DNA from: Psychrobacter sp. ANT_WB68
Lineage (GTDB): Bacteria > Pseudomonadota > Gammaproteobacteria > Pseudomonadales > Moraxellaceae
Assembly: GCF_008369115.1 (NCBI RefSeq)
Contig: NZ_VOAZ01000002.1
Span: 310,001-374,000, forward strand
Reading direction: 5' to 3'
Length of the DNA: 64,000 nucleotides
The stretch's first letter is position 1, and each line of letters starts with the position of its first letter. The position numbers were made by a program, and so were the translations under genes. Shown in pieces: positions 1 through 7,723 of the stretch. The notes beneath the pieces are model-generated. The model was not told the DNA's origin. It made no database searches and worked only from the letters and a program-made list of their open reading frames with translations.

Positions 1-289
1 GTAAGTCAGCCGTACGGCGGCTACCACCCATCACGATGTCTAAAATACGTCCGCTGGTTTCAGGAACGTCTTGTTCTAGCATCGCGACACGCATGCTGCT
101 ATTGGTGATAATCTCACCACTGTCGGGCTGTAATGAGCCGTTGATCAGTTTAAATAAGGTGGATTTACCTTCGCCATTGCGGCCAATTAAACAAACGCGC
201 TCACCAGCATTGATCGCAAAATCAATGCCATCAAGAACAGGAGCGACGCCAAAGGCTAAGTGAATATCTTTTAAATGTATCAATGCCAT
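1..289 (-). CDS. uup: ABC-F ATPase Uup, N-terminal part (runs off the window)
   Basis: The minus strand is open from an ATG at 289 to the window edge. The product begins MALIHLKDIHLAFG and has a Walker A motif, GRNGEGKS, near residue 40, followed by a 'LINGSLQPDSGEI' segment. This is the start of the first nucleotide-binding domain of an ABC-F protein. Uup-type proteins are soluble, duplicated ATPases that act on ribosomes or branched DNA intermediates and do not transport. The MALI/HLKDIHLAFG start with GRNGEGKS is closer to Uup than to EttA or YheS, but the second ATPase domain and C-terminal coiled coil lie outside the window, so the subfamily call is an inference. The gene is divergent from slyX. 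Confidence 0.8.
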   Translation of the reverse strand, partial: MALIHLKDIHLAFGVAPVLDGIDFAINAGERVCLIGRNGEGKSTLFKLINGSLQPDSGEIITNSSMRVAMLEQDVPETSGRILDIVMGGSRRTADL

Positions 290-478
290 AGAATATCTTA
301 AGCTTATATAATAGAGAAGTAGGGGTTGTTGCAAAATTCCCAGCAGTATAACATGCTGCCACCTAACTGTAGTATGCGTAAATGCATTTACAAGCACTAT
401 TTTATAACGGCTATTTTAAATGGTCATAGGTGACATTTGATAAAGCCCGTGACCATATTGTCTAGTATTGAGAAAAAT

Positions 479-760
479 ATGAATGAACTGAATTCGATAG
501 ATAAATATCCTTCTAATAGTCAAGCTAACCTATCAGATGCCCAAGTGGATTTACAAGCACAGGTCATTGAATTACAAATGAACCTATCTCATCTCGAGAT
601 TACTGTAGAACGGCTTGATGAGATCATTACGCGTCAAGATAAAGATATACAAACTTTGCAACGTCAACTGCAGCTTATCTATAAGCAAGTCCAAAGCCAA
701 GATGGAGAGGGTGGTGTGGCGCCATTTGATGTGATAGCAGATAGACCTCCACATTATTAG
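479..760 (+). CDS. slyX: SlyX family protein
   Basis: A short coiled-coil protein of 93 residues from the ATG at 479. The heptad-rich core starts about residue 20 ('QAQVIELQMNLSHLEITVERLDEIITRQDKDI') and the chain ends in PPHY, the hallmark C-terminus of SlyX proteins. SlyX is usually about 70 residues, so this one carries an extra polar N-terminus of some 20 residues. An in-frame TTG at 437 would add 14 more; the ATG is preferred because nothing upstream resembles the family. The molecular role of SlyX is unknown. It stands alone, divergent from uup. Confidence 0.75.
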   Translation: MNELNSIDKYPSNSQANLSDAQVDLQAQVIELQMNLSHLEITVERLDEIITRQDKDIQTLQRQLQLIYKQVQSQDGEGGVAPFDVIADRPPHY

Positions 761-888
761 CGATAAAATTACTTACCTACCGATAGTCAGTATGACGTAT
801 TGTTTCTATAAGAATATATCTGCATTTTTGCATAAATATACTGTCTGGTGACTATCTAGTCATATTAGAGAAATAATGTGTTTTTAAG

Positions 889-917
889 TTGTCTTAATGT
901 AAAAAAAACATTAGTAT
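889..917 (+). promoter_or_regulatory. Candidate sigma70 promoter with palindromic spacer, upstream of the first FadL gene
   Basis: TTGTCT at 889-894, a 17-base spacer and TAGTAT at 912-917 fit a sigma70 promoter. The spacer contains the inverted repeat AATGT-N7-ACATT (896-912). The same arrangement occurs before the second FadL paralogue (2669-2697), which supports function by conservation between paralogues. The palindrome may be an operator; no regulator is identified. Confidence 0.5.
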
Positions 918-992
918 CCTTCCCCTTAGATACTGTCTACCTAACAAAGTTCGGTATAGCGGTAAAACAATGTGGATGTTTGGAGATACACA

Positions 993-2384
993 ATGGGCGC
1001 AAATTTCAATCTAAAGACTCTTACGGTAGCTCTGGCTGCTCTTTCTGCAGCTAGCATCACCAATGCAGCTGGTCTTGATCGTTCAGGTCAAGATATCACG
1101 GCATTTTTGCAAGATGGTACCTATGCCGAAACGGTTTATACTTATATCGATGCCGATGTGAGTGGCAAGGATTCATCAGGTAATAAAATTGACGATATCG
1201 CGGAATCTTATGATTTCTTTCGTTATGGTGTAAAAACAGATATCAACGATACTTTCAGCATTGGTATCTTATATGACGAGCCATTTGGTGCAGCAGCTGA
1301 CTACACCGGCAAAAACGACTTTATTACTAATAGTAATGCAGATGCGCTTATTCAAGGTTTTACAAAGAATCCTAATTTGAATGAAGCTTTGGTTGATAAA
1401 AGTATTGCTCAATTAAAAGGTGCGCTTACTCCAGGTAACCCAGGCAATTTGACTGCTGAGCAATTACAACAAGCCAAAGGTCAGCTTATCGGTCTTGAAG
1501 CTGCAAAAGGTTTAGCTGCGACTGCAGGTGAAGCTACCCAAGTAGAAGTGCGTACTGAAAGCATTACTGGTATTTTGGGTGCTAAGTTTGGTGCTAATAA
1601 AGAGTTTCAAGCTTACGGTGGTCCAGTTGCTCAACGTGTTAGAGCAGATGTGAAACTGCGTGGTACAGCGTATAGTTCAGCAACTGGATATACGACACAT
1701 ATCAGCAATGATCAAGACTATGGTTGGATCGCTGGTATGGCGTATAGTAAGCCTGAAATTGCCCTAAAAGCAGCGTTGACATATCGCTCTGAAATCAAAC
1801 ATAACGCAAAAGCTTTTGAAACCTTTCCTATTGCTACAGCTGCGGGCGCTACCATCGGTGTACCGCTATCAACTACCAGACATGCTGATATCGAAATCAA
1901 TACACCAGAATCAATTAACTTTGACTTTCAAACAGGTATCAATCCAACGACTTTAGCAACGGCTAAAGTTCGCTGGGTGCCTTGGAGTGATTTTGCTATC
2001 GTACCATCGTTATACAACGACGTGAGTAAAGTTGCTACACAAGACGATAAAGGCTTGGCATTAGTAAGTTATGATGAAGACCAGTGGCAGGTAGAGTTAG
2101 GTCTTGCTAAGCGTTTAGCACCAAAGTTTGCGGTTAGCGGTACCGTTGGTTGGGATAGTGGTGCCGGCAACCCTGTCACTTCACTTGGCCCAATTGAAGG
2201 CTATTATAGTGTCGGTCTAGGCGGTAAATATGACATCACTGAAAACTGGGCTGTGTCTGCTGGTGGTAAATATCTGTGGTTCGGTGATGCTGATGGTCAA
2301 ATACCGACTAAGCAAGTTGTTAGTAATTTCGAAGACAACGATGGTTTCGCACTTGGTGTGAAGCTTTCTTATCAAGCTAAGTAA
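993..2384 (+). CDS. FadL/OMPP1-family outer-membrane transporter, paralogue 1
   Basis: A 463-residue outer-membrane protein. The start at 993 is chosen because GGAG lies just upstream and the leader 'gatgtttggagata' is identical in the next paralogue. A signal peptide (about 1-25, ending TNA) precedes mature AGLDRSGQ, typical of FadL-like proteins in Moraxellaceae. The rest is Gly/aromatic-rich beta-barrel sequence such as 'GYYSVGLGGKYDITENWAVSAGGKYLWFGDA'. FadL proteins pass long-chain fatty acids or other hydrophobic compounds across the outer membrane by lateral diffusion. The substrate here is unknown. The C-terminus ends LSYQAK instead of an aromatic residue, which is unusual for a barrel. 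It is the first of three tandem paralogues, each with its own leader and terminator. Confidence 0.88.
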   Translation: MGANFNLKTLTVALAALSAASITNAAGLDRSGQDITAFLQDGTYAETVYTYIDADVSGKDSSGNKIDDIAESYDFFRYGVKTDINDTFSIGILYDEPFGAAADYTGKNDFITNSNADALIQGFTKNPNLNEALVDKSIAQLKGALTPGNPGNLTAEQLQQAKGQLIGLEAAKGLAATAGEATQVEVRTESITGILGAKFGANKEFQAYGGPVAQRVRADVKLRGTAYSSATGYTTHISNDQDYGWIAGMAYSKPEIALKAALTYRSEIKHNAKAFETFPIATAAGATIGVPLSTTRHADIEINTPESINFDFQTGINPTTLATAKVRWVPWSDFAIVPSLYNDVSKVATQDDKGLALVSYDEDQWQVELGLAKRLAPKFAVSGTVGWDSGAGNPVTSLGPIEGYYSVGLGGKYDITENWAVSAGGKYLWFGDADGQIPTKQVVSNFEDNDGFALGVKLSYQAK

Positions 2385-2434
2385 GAATTTAACTAAACAT
2401 TACTAACCTTAATATAAGTCATATGTTTTTAATA

Positions 2435-2465
2435 AAAAACGACCTTAAATGGGTCGTTTTTTTAT
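2435..2465 (+). terminator. Rho-independent terminator after FadL paralogue 1
   Basis: Inverted repeat AAAACGACC / GGGTCGTTTT around a TTAAAT loop, followed by a T run. Confidence 0.85.
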
Positions 2466-2668
2466 GCTTTTAATATGATAAATAAATATGCGAAACATTC
2501 GTTTTGTGTCTTTTATTTGAAATGAAAAATCATTATTTTTAAACTTAAGTTTACTAGTAATAAATATTATAAGATGTTGATTTTACTATAAATAAACAAT
2601 AGTTTGTTTGTTTATATTTAATTTTTCATACTGTTCAGTCATTAATAAGAAATAAAGCTTTTTAATTG

Positions 2669-2697
2669 TTGTTTTAATGTCAAAAAGTCATTACTAT
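2669..2697 (+). promoter_or_regulatory. Candidate promoter with palindromic spacer, upstream of the second FadL gene
   Basis: TTGTTT (2669-2674), a 17-base spacer and TACTAT (2692-2697). The spacer carries AATG-N9-CATT (2676-2692), matching the element at 889-917. The transcript would have a leader of roughly 90 bases. The rest of 2466-2797 is AT-rich with no coding signal. Confidence 0.5.
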
Positions 2698-2797
2698 TCG
2701 ATTTAGGACATCGTTTACATAATCTTATGTTTTGCGTAACAATGCTAAATATTGCTTGTGTAAATGATTAAACAACGAGGATGTTTGGAGATATACA

Positions 2798-4201
2798 ATG
2801 CGCGCTACTTTTCATTTAAAAACTCTTGCCGTAGCGATAGCTACTCTTTCTGTAGCCAGTATGACTAACGCGGCAGGTCTTGATCGTTCAGGTCAAGATA
2901 TCACTGCATTCTTACAAGATGGCACTTATGCCGAAGCCGTCTATACCTACATCGATGCTGATGTTAGCGGTTATGATAGCGCTAACAACGTTCCTAGCAG
3001 TAATGCTTATGTTAAAGGTAATGCAACTGGCGATATCGCTGAGTCTTATGATTTCTTTCGTTATGGCGTAAAAGCAGATATCAACGACACCTTTAGTGTT
3101 GGTGTTTTATACGATGAGCCATTCGGCGCTGCTGCTGCCTATAATGGTGATAATAACTTTGTATCAAAAGGTGATCAGAATGCATCTATCACTCAGCTAA
3201 CTGGTGGTGCATTTACTGGTGCAACTATTGGAGCTGAAATTACTAGATTAAGCCAAGCAGCAGCTAACACAGCATTACCACAAGAAGTAAGAGCAGCAGC
3301 AGCGGCAGGGGCAAGATCTCTAGGTACTGTGGCAGCAATAGCACAAGCTGAAGCAGGTAATGCAGGGGAAGGTACCAACGTCGAAGTACGTAGTAATAGT
3401 ATCACCGCTATTCTAGGTGCCAAATTCGGTGCTAATAAAGAGTTCCAAGTTTATGGTGGTCCTGTTGTTCAGCGCATCCAAGCTGATGTGAAGTTGCGCG
3501 GTCTAGCTTATGGTCCAGCGACTGGCTATACCTCACATATTAGTCCGGATCAAGACTATGGTTGGTTAGCAGGTGCGTCTTATAGTAAGCCTGAAATTGC
3601 TTTAAAAGCAGCGTTGACTTATCGTTCAGAAATTGATCACGATTTAACGATTGCTGAAACCTATCCGATAGCTGGCGCCTTAGGTATTAATCCAGTTCAA
3701 ACCAATACTATGGAATTAACTACACCACAATCAGTTAACTTCGACTTCCAAACTGGTATTAATCCGACAACGTTAGCGACCGCAAAAGTACGCTGGGTAC
3801 CTTGGAGTGATTTCGTAATTACTCCACCACTATATAATGAAGTGAGTAAAGGTAATTACGGTCCTAATGGATTAGATTTGGTTGAGTATGCAGATGACCA
3901 ATGGCAAGTGGAGCTTGGTCTTGCCAAGCGCGTTGCGCCAGCCTTAGCGGTAAGTGGTACGGTTGGTTGGGATAGTGGCGCTGGCGATCCAACAACATCA
4001 TTAGGTCCTATTGATGGCTACTATAGTGTTGGCTTAGGCGCTAAGTATAATGTTACTCCTGAATGGGCAGTGTCAGCAGGTGGTAAGTACTTATGGTTTG
4101 GTGATGCCAAAGGCCAACTGCCAACTCAAAAACTTGTGGGTGATTTCCAAGACAATGATGGATTTATCGTTGGTGTGAAACTGTCTTATCAAGGTAAATA
4201 A
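2798..4201 (+). CDS. FadL/OMPP1-family outer-membrane transporter, paralogue 2
   Basis: A 467-residue paralogue of the preceding gene, with the same signal peptide design (MRATFHLKTLAVAIATLSVASMTNA) and mature AGLDRSGQDITAFLQDGTYAE. Long stretches are nearly identical to paralogue 1 ('NFDFQTGINPTTLATAKVRW', 'VPWSDF'). The main difference is an Ala-rich segment at about residues 130-185, probably an extracellular loop, which points to diversification of exposed surface. The start is fixed by TTTGGAG eight bases upstream. The end, LSYQGK, again lacks a terminal aromatic residue. Role by family: import of hydrophobic molecules across the outer membrane; substrate unknown. Confidence 0.88.
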   Translation: MRATFHLKTLAVAIATLSVASMTNAAGLDRSGQDITAFLQDGTYAEAVYTYIDADVSGYDSANNVPSSNAYVKGNATGDIAESYDFFRYGVKADINDTFSVGVLYDEPFGAAAAYNGDNNFVSKGDQNASITQLTGGAFTGATIGAEITRLSQAAANTALPQEVRAAAAAGARSLGTVAAIAQAEAGNAGEGTNVEVRSNSITAILGAKFGANKEFQVYGGPVVQRIQADVKLRGLAYGPATGYTSHISPDQDYGWLAGASYSKPEIALKAALTYRSEIDHDLTIAETYPIAGALGINPVQTNTMELTTPQSVNFDFQTGINPTTLATAKVRWVPWSDFVITPPLYNEVSKGNYGPNGLDLVEYADDQWQVELGLAKRVAPALAVSGTVGWDSGAGDPTTSLGPIDGYYSVGLGAKYNVTPEWAVSAGGKYLWFGDAKGQLPTQKLVGDFQDNDGFIVGVKLSYQGK

Positions 4202-4242
4202 GTTTTCCTATTAACACTTAATAAGACTAATGTTCGTAAAAT

Positions 4243-4270
4243 AAAAGCAGCCTCAAAGGCTGCTTTTCTG
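4243..4270 (+). terminator. Rho-independent terminator after FadL paralogue 2
   Basis: AAAAGCAGCC-TCAA-AGGCTGCTTTT stem-loop with further Ts. The remaining spacer to 4658 is AT-rich and holds no recognisable gene. Confidence 0.85.
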
Positions 4271-4658
4271 TTTTTAGAATTCCATATTTATAATTAAATA
4301 TTAAATAGTCACATAATGTAGATGTCTAATAGGTCTATTTCTAATCGCGATGTACTATTACCATAGGTTTGAGTACCAGTACGTCATTTGTATTTCCTCT
4401 TAGATATTTTATAAACTTTAGCCTATTTTATTAAAGTATAAAAAGAGAGTTGCTATAAGACTCAACTTTAATTATGATATCTAAGTCGGTTACGTTGTCT
4501 TACATAGCCGCAATGTCTGATAACAAAGAAAGTAAAGTCGTGCAAACGTTAATTACCTTCGATAGTTAAACAAATAAGTCGTTTGGCAAAGGATTGCATA
4601 GCATAAACTTAAGTTAATTAAGCCATTTGCCAATTATTTTATTCATGGAGGATATCAA

Positions 4659-6047
4659 GTGTCTCAAAAATTTCCTGTCTCTAAGCTTGCTTTAGCATTA
4701 TTCACTTTGACAGCTGCATCACTCACACAAGCCGCTGGTCTTGATCGTTCAGGTCAAGAGATTAAAGGCTTTTTTAATCCTGGTACTTATGCTGAAGTTG
4801 ACTTCGCGTATATCGATACTAAGGTTTCTGCTTATGATAATGCAGGTGCAATTCGAACCTCACCAACGACAGAAATTCGTAATGGTATTACTTCAACGGA
4901 AGCGGAATACGAAAAAGGGGTATCAACCGGAAACGCTACTCCAGATTCTTACACTTTTATGCGCTATGGTGTCAAAACTGACATAAATGATAGTATCAGT
5001 ATAGGTGTTTTTTATGACGAACCTTTTGGTGCAGAAGTAGAATACTCAGGAGACAACACTTTCGTATCTAAAGCGGGAAAACAAACAATCGCTGATTCTT
5101 CTACGGGTACATCTGTACCTAATGAGGTCATCAACGCTTCGGTTTTGGATCCCAATTATAATAAAAATACGAATGTTAAAGTGCACACTGAAACAGTAAC
5201 AGGTTTAATCGGCTTCAAATCTAATGGCTTTCAAGTATATGGAGGCCCAGTTATGCAAAAAGCGGAAGCTGAAGTGCATTTGCGTGGTCAGGCGTATGGT
5301 CCACTAACTGGCTACGATGCAAATGTAAATAGCGATACAGATTATGGTTGGATAGCAGGTCTGGCCTATAGTAAACCTGAAATCGCATTAAAAGCAGCAT
5401 TGACTTATCGTTCTGAAATCGATCATAAAACAGCAGTAGGTGAAAGAGTTCCTCTCTTAAATTCACCACTAAAGAATATAGCGCTAGGTAAGCTTGGGAT
5501 TGATCCAAAGTCTGAACTTGGGCAGTCTATTGGTGAGTATGCAACGACAGATGCAACCGTAACTACGCCTGAATCAGTTAATTTTAATCTTGAGACAGGT
5601 TTAAGTGCAAAGTATCAGCTATTGGGCACCTTGGACGTACGTTGGGTACCATGGAGTGATTTTACTATTGTACCACCATTATATAATGCGTACTCTAAAG
5701 CGGCTGTTCCAGAAGGTTTACCATTACTTTCCTATGAAAAAGATCAATGGAAGGTAGACGTTGGTTTAGCGAAACGCTTCAATGAAAAATTAGCAGGTTC
5801 AGTAGTTGTTGGTTATGATTCTGGAGCAGGTGATCCAGTAAGCTCATTAGGTACTATTGAAGGATTTTATAGTATTGGTGGCGGTGTAAAATACAACGTA
5901 ACACCTGAGTGGGCAGTTTCAGTCGGTGGTAAGTATCTTAAATTCGGCGATGCTACAGGACAATTGCCTAATGGTAGTATTGTTAGTAGAGCTGAAGATA
6001 ATGATGGCTATATCGCTGGTGTAAAGCTTTCATATCAGAGTCAATAA
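4659..6047 (+). CDS. FadL/OMPP1-family outer-membrane transporter, paralogue 3
   Basis: A 462-residue FadL-family barrel and the most divergent of the three paralogues. It starts with GTG at 4659 after a strong TGGAGG (4646-4651). The signal peptide ends LTQA, followed by AGLDRSGQEIKGFFNPGTYAE. It differs mainly in the segment after the first strands (residues 50-75) and in an extracellular-type loop near residues 260-300. Its leader 'attcatggagga' resembles those of the three lipoprotein genes downstream more than those of the other FadL genes, so translation may be tuned with them (inference). Substrate unknown. Confidence 0.86.
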   Translation: MSQKFPVSKLALALFTLTAASLTQAAGLDRSGQEIKGFFNPGTYAEVDFAYIDTKVSAYDNAGAIRTSPTTEIRNGITSTEAEYEKGVSTGNATPDSYTFMRYGVKTDINDSISIGVFYDEPFGAEVEYSGDNTFVSKAGKQTIADSSTGTSVPNEVINASVLDPNYNKNTNVKVHTETVTGLIGFKSNGFQVYGGPVMQKAEAEVHLRGQAYGPLTGYDANVNSDTDYGWIAGLAYSKPEIALKAALTYRSEIDHKTAVGERVPLLNSPLKNIALGKLGIDPKSELGQSIGEYATTDATVTTPESVNFNLETGLSAKYQLLGTLDVRWVPWSDFTIVPPLYNAYSKAAVPEGLPLLSYEKDQWKVDVGLAKRFNEKLAGSVVVGYDSGAGDPVSSLGTIEGFYSIGGGVKYNVTPEWAVSVGGKYLKFGDATGQLPNGSIVSRAEDNDGYIAGVKLSYQSQ

Positions 6048-6082
6048 TTTAGCGTAAAAATATTGTATTTATAAGAATTAAG

Positions 6083-6114
6083 AAGCTTATTTAATGAACT
6101 TGATAAGCTTTTTA
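6083..6114 (+). terminator. Probable terminator after FadL paralogue 3
   Basis: AAGCTTAT (6083-6090) pairs with ATAAGCTT (6103-6110) and is followed by Ts. It is weaker in GC than the other terminators here. Confidence 0.6.
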
Positions 6115-6189
6115 ATAATTAGGTATAAAGATTGCAGCCATATATTGTTAATAATTATTATTTCGAATTATTGACTAATAAGATAGTTT

Positions 6190-6218
6190 TTGATTGAATC
6201 AAATGTTAACTGTATATA
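6190..6218 (+). promoter_or_regulatory. Candidate sigma70 promoter of the first TbpB-like lipoprotein gene
   Basis: TTGATT (6190-6195), a 17-base spacer and TATATA (6213-6218), 55 bases before the start codon. Confidence 0.45.
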
Positions 6219-6273
6219 TCATTTTCAATTTTATTAATAGAAATATCATTTAAATATTCATGGAGGAATAAGA

Positions 6274-7323
6274 ATGTTACCTACTAGTCATTTCAGTATT
6301 ACTAAGTTGTCATTAAAATCTTTCAATACTCCCTTAAAAGCAAGCGTAGTACTTATTACCGCTGTTATGCTATCTGCATGCGGAAGCGACAACGATAATT
6401 CATATAATCTTGGGGATATCTTTGATGGTAGTCCAGTAGTAAAACCAACGCCTACGCCAACGCCAACGCCTACGCCTACGCCTACGCCAACGCCAACGCC
6501 AACGCCTACGCCAACGCCTACGCCTACGCCTACGCCTACGCCAACGCCTACGCCAACGCCTACGCCAACGCCAACGCCTACGCCAACGCCTACGCCTACG
6601 CCAACGCCTACTTATCAGTCTGAATCTGAAGCTGCTAAAACAGGGGCGCAGGCTCTAAATATCGATGCTTCTGCTGCGTTACCAGGGACCGTGTTTAAAA
6701 TAACAACTCGTGATTTTGACATTAACTCAAATAGTTTAGTAGCAAGAGCAGATTTAGCATCTGGAGGTTTGTTACCTCAAGTCACAGTTACAACGTCAGG
6801 AGGTAGTGATTCCAGTACTTCAAACGGTTTTAAACGTCATGATGATAGCGTTGTAATCCCGACTACATTAGGTGAGCTACCTCTGACTTATAGCTCAGTA
6901 TATAAAGATTTTGGTACTCAGATGCGTATTGGTCATATTGATGGCCCAGCTAATTTTGGAGAAGCTAAACTTCCAGTAAATGGTGTAGCAGTATATGGCA
7001 ATAAAACACTCACCTTACCTACAGAAGGCAGTGTATCGTATGGTGGTGATGCAACTTATCGAGAAATTGGTTTGGACAAGGCTATCGAGTATGGTAGTTC
7101 TGCGTTTACAGCAGATTTTGCTGCCAAAAAAGTTGAAGGTAGCTTGACGTTTAGTCAAGCTGGTAACATCGGCTTATCTGGTAGTATCGACAATAATCAG
7201 TTTTCAGGTGAAAAAGGTGGTTACACTACTGAAGGTGCTTTTTATGGAGATGATGCTAAATACCTAGGTGGTATCTATACAGGTAACAATGCTCAAGGTA
7301 CTTATGGTGCGCAGAAGAAATAA
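6274..7323 (+). CDS. Surface lipoprotein with one TbpB-type barrel domain (A) on a (Pro-Thr)28 stalk; predicted Slam cargo
   Basis: 349 residues. A lipoprotein signal peptide (VVLITAVMLSAC, lipid-modified Cys at 36) is followed by GSDNDN, then 28 Pro-Thr dipeptides (residues 58-113), then one barrel domain of about 235 residues. The domain has features of the transferrin-binding-protein B barrel fold: 'FTADFAAKKVEGSLTFSQAGNIGLSG', 'FYGDDAKYLGGIY' and the terminal QGTYGAQKK, like the GxFGAKK end of TbpB barrels. Such lipoproteins are carried to the cell surface by Slam proteins, and a Slam gene lies downstream at 13893. The Pro-Thr tract probably acts as a rigid stalk. The bound ligand is unknown, and no transferrin-binding role is claimed. 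The start is supported by ATGGAGGA upstream. Confidence 0.85.
   Translation: MLPTSHFSITKLSLKSFNTPLKASVVLITAVMLSACGSDNDNSYNLGDIFDGSPVVKPTPTPTPTPTPTPTPTPTPTPTPTPTPTPTPTPTPTPTPTPTPTPTPTPTPTPTPTYQSESEAAKTGAQALNIDASAALPGTVFKITTRDFDINSNSLVARADLASGGLLPQVTVTTSGGSDSSTSNGFKRHDDSVVIPTTLGELPLTYSSVYKDFGTQMRIGHIDGPANFGEAKLPVNGVAVYGNKTLTLPTEGSVSYGGDATYREIGLDKAIEYGSSAFTADFAAKKVEGSLTFSQAGNIGLSGSIDNNQFSGEKGGYTTEGAFYGDDAKYLGGIYTGNNAQGTYGAQKK
6445..6612 (+). repeat. (CCNACG)28 hexanucleotide tract coding for (Pro-Thr)28
   Basis: 168 bases of CCAACG/CCTACG alternating irregularly between the two Pro codons. As the unit is six bases, gain or loss of units changes stalk length and keeps the frame. Confidence 0.95.
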
Positions 7324-7341
7324 ATTGATATTTGTTTATAT

Positions 7342-7370
7342 AAAAAAGCGTCTTAGGACGCTTTTTTTTT
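7342..7370 (+). terminator. Rho-independent terminator after lipoprotein 1
   Basis: AAAAAGCGTC-TTAG-GACGCTTTTTTTT. The stem sequence is nearly repeated after the other two lipoprotein genes. The rest of the spacer to 7622 is AT-rich with no gene seen. Confidence 0.9.
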
Positions 7371-7622
7371 GGTTTCTAAATCCGCCTATTAAGTAATCAT
7401 AATGATTTATCGTCATGAAAATTATGTTCATCATATCTTTCGATATAAAAAATAAATTGAACTCGAGTGTTATAAAAATTACTTTAGCAATGCTGTCACT
7501 AATATTGCTCGTTGATTAGTAATTTTTCTTAATTAGGTGGTTTCTCTAAAATATTTTTTATTATCTTTCATAATACGAATAATTTGTAGAATATCAATGA
7601 AATTATAATTACCTTATAATAG

Positions 7623-7651
7623 TTGACTTTTTATATTGAATTTGTTTATCT
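7623..7651 (+). promoter_or_regulatory. Candidate promoter of lipoprotein 2, shared with lipoprotein 3
   Basis: TTGACT (7623-7628), 17-base spacer, TTATCT (7646-7651). The block is almost repeated upstream of lipoprotein 3 (10373-10401), indicating a promoter duplicated along with the gene. The -35 is strong and the -10 weak. Confidence 0.5.
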
Positions 7652-7723
7652 GTATAAGTGACTTTATGCAATTGGTATGTACGAAATAATGGAATATTAT
7701 TAACTCTTCATGGAGGAAGACTA

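Noticed and set aside
7390..7420. Possible Fur box (AT-rich taatcataatga region) before lipoprotein 2
   Set aside because: It matches the Fur consensus in too few positions and lies about 200 bases from the promoter candidate, so iron control is not supported.
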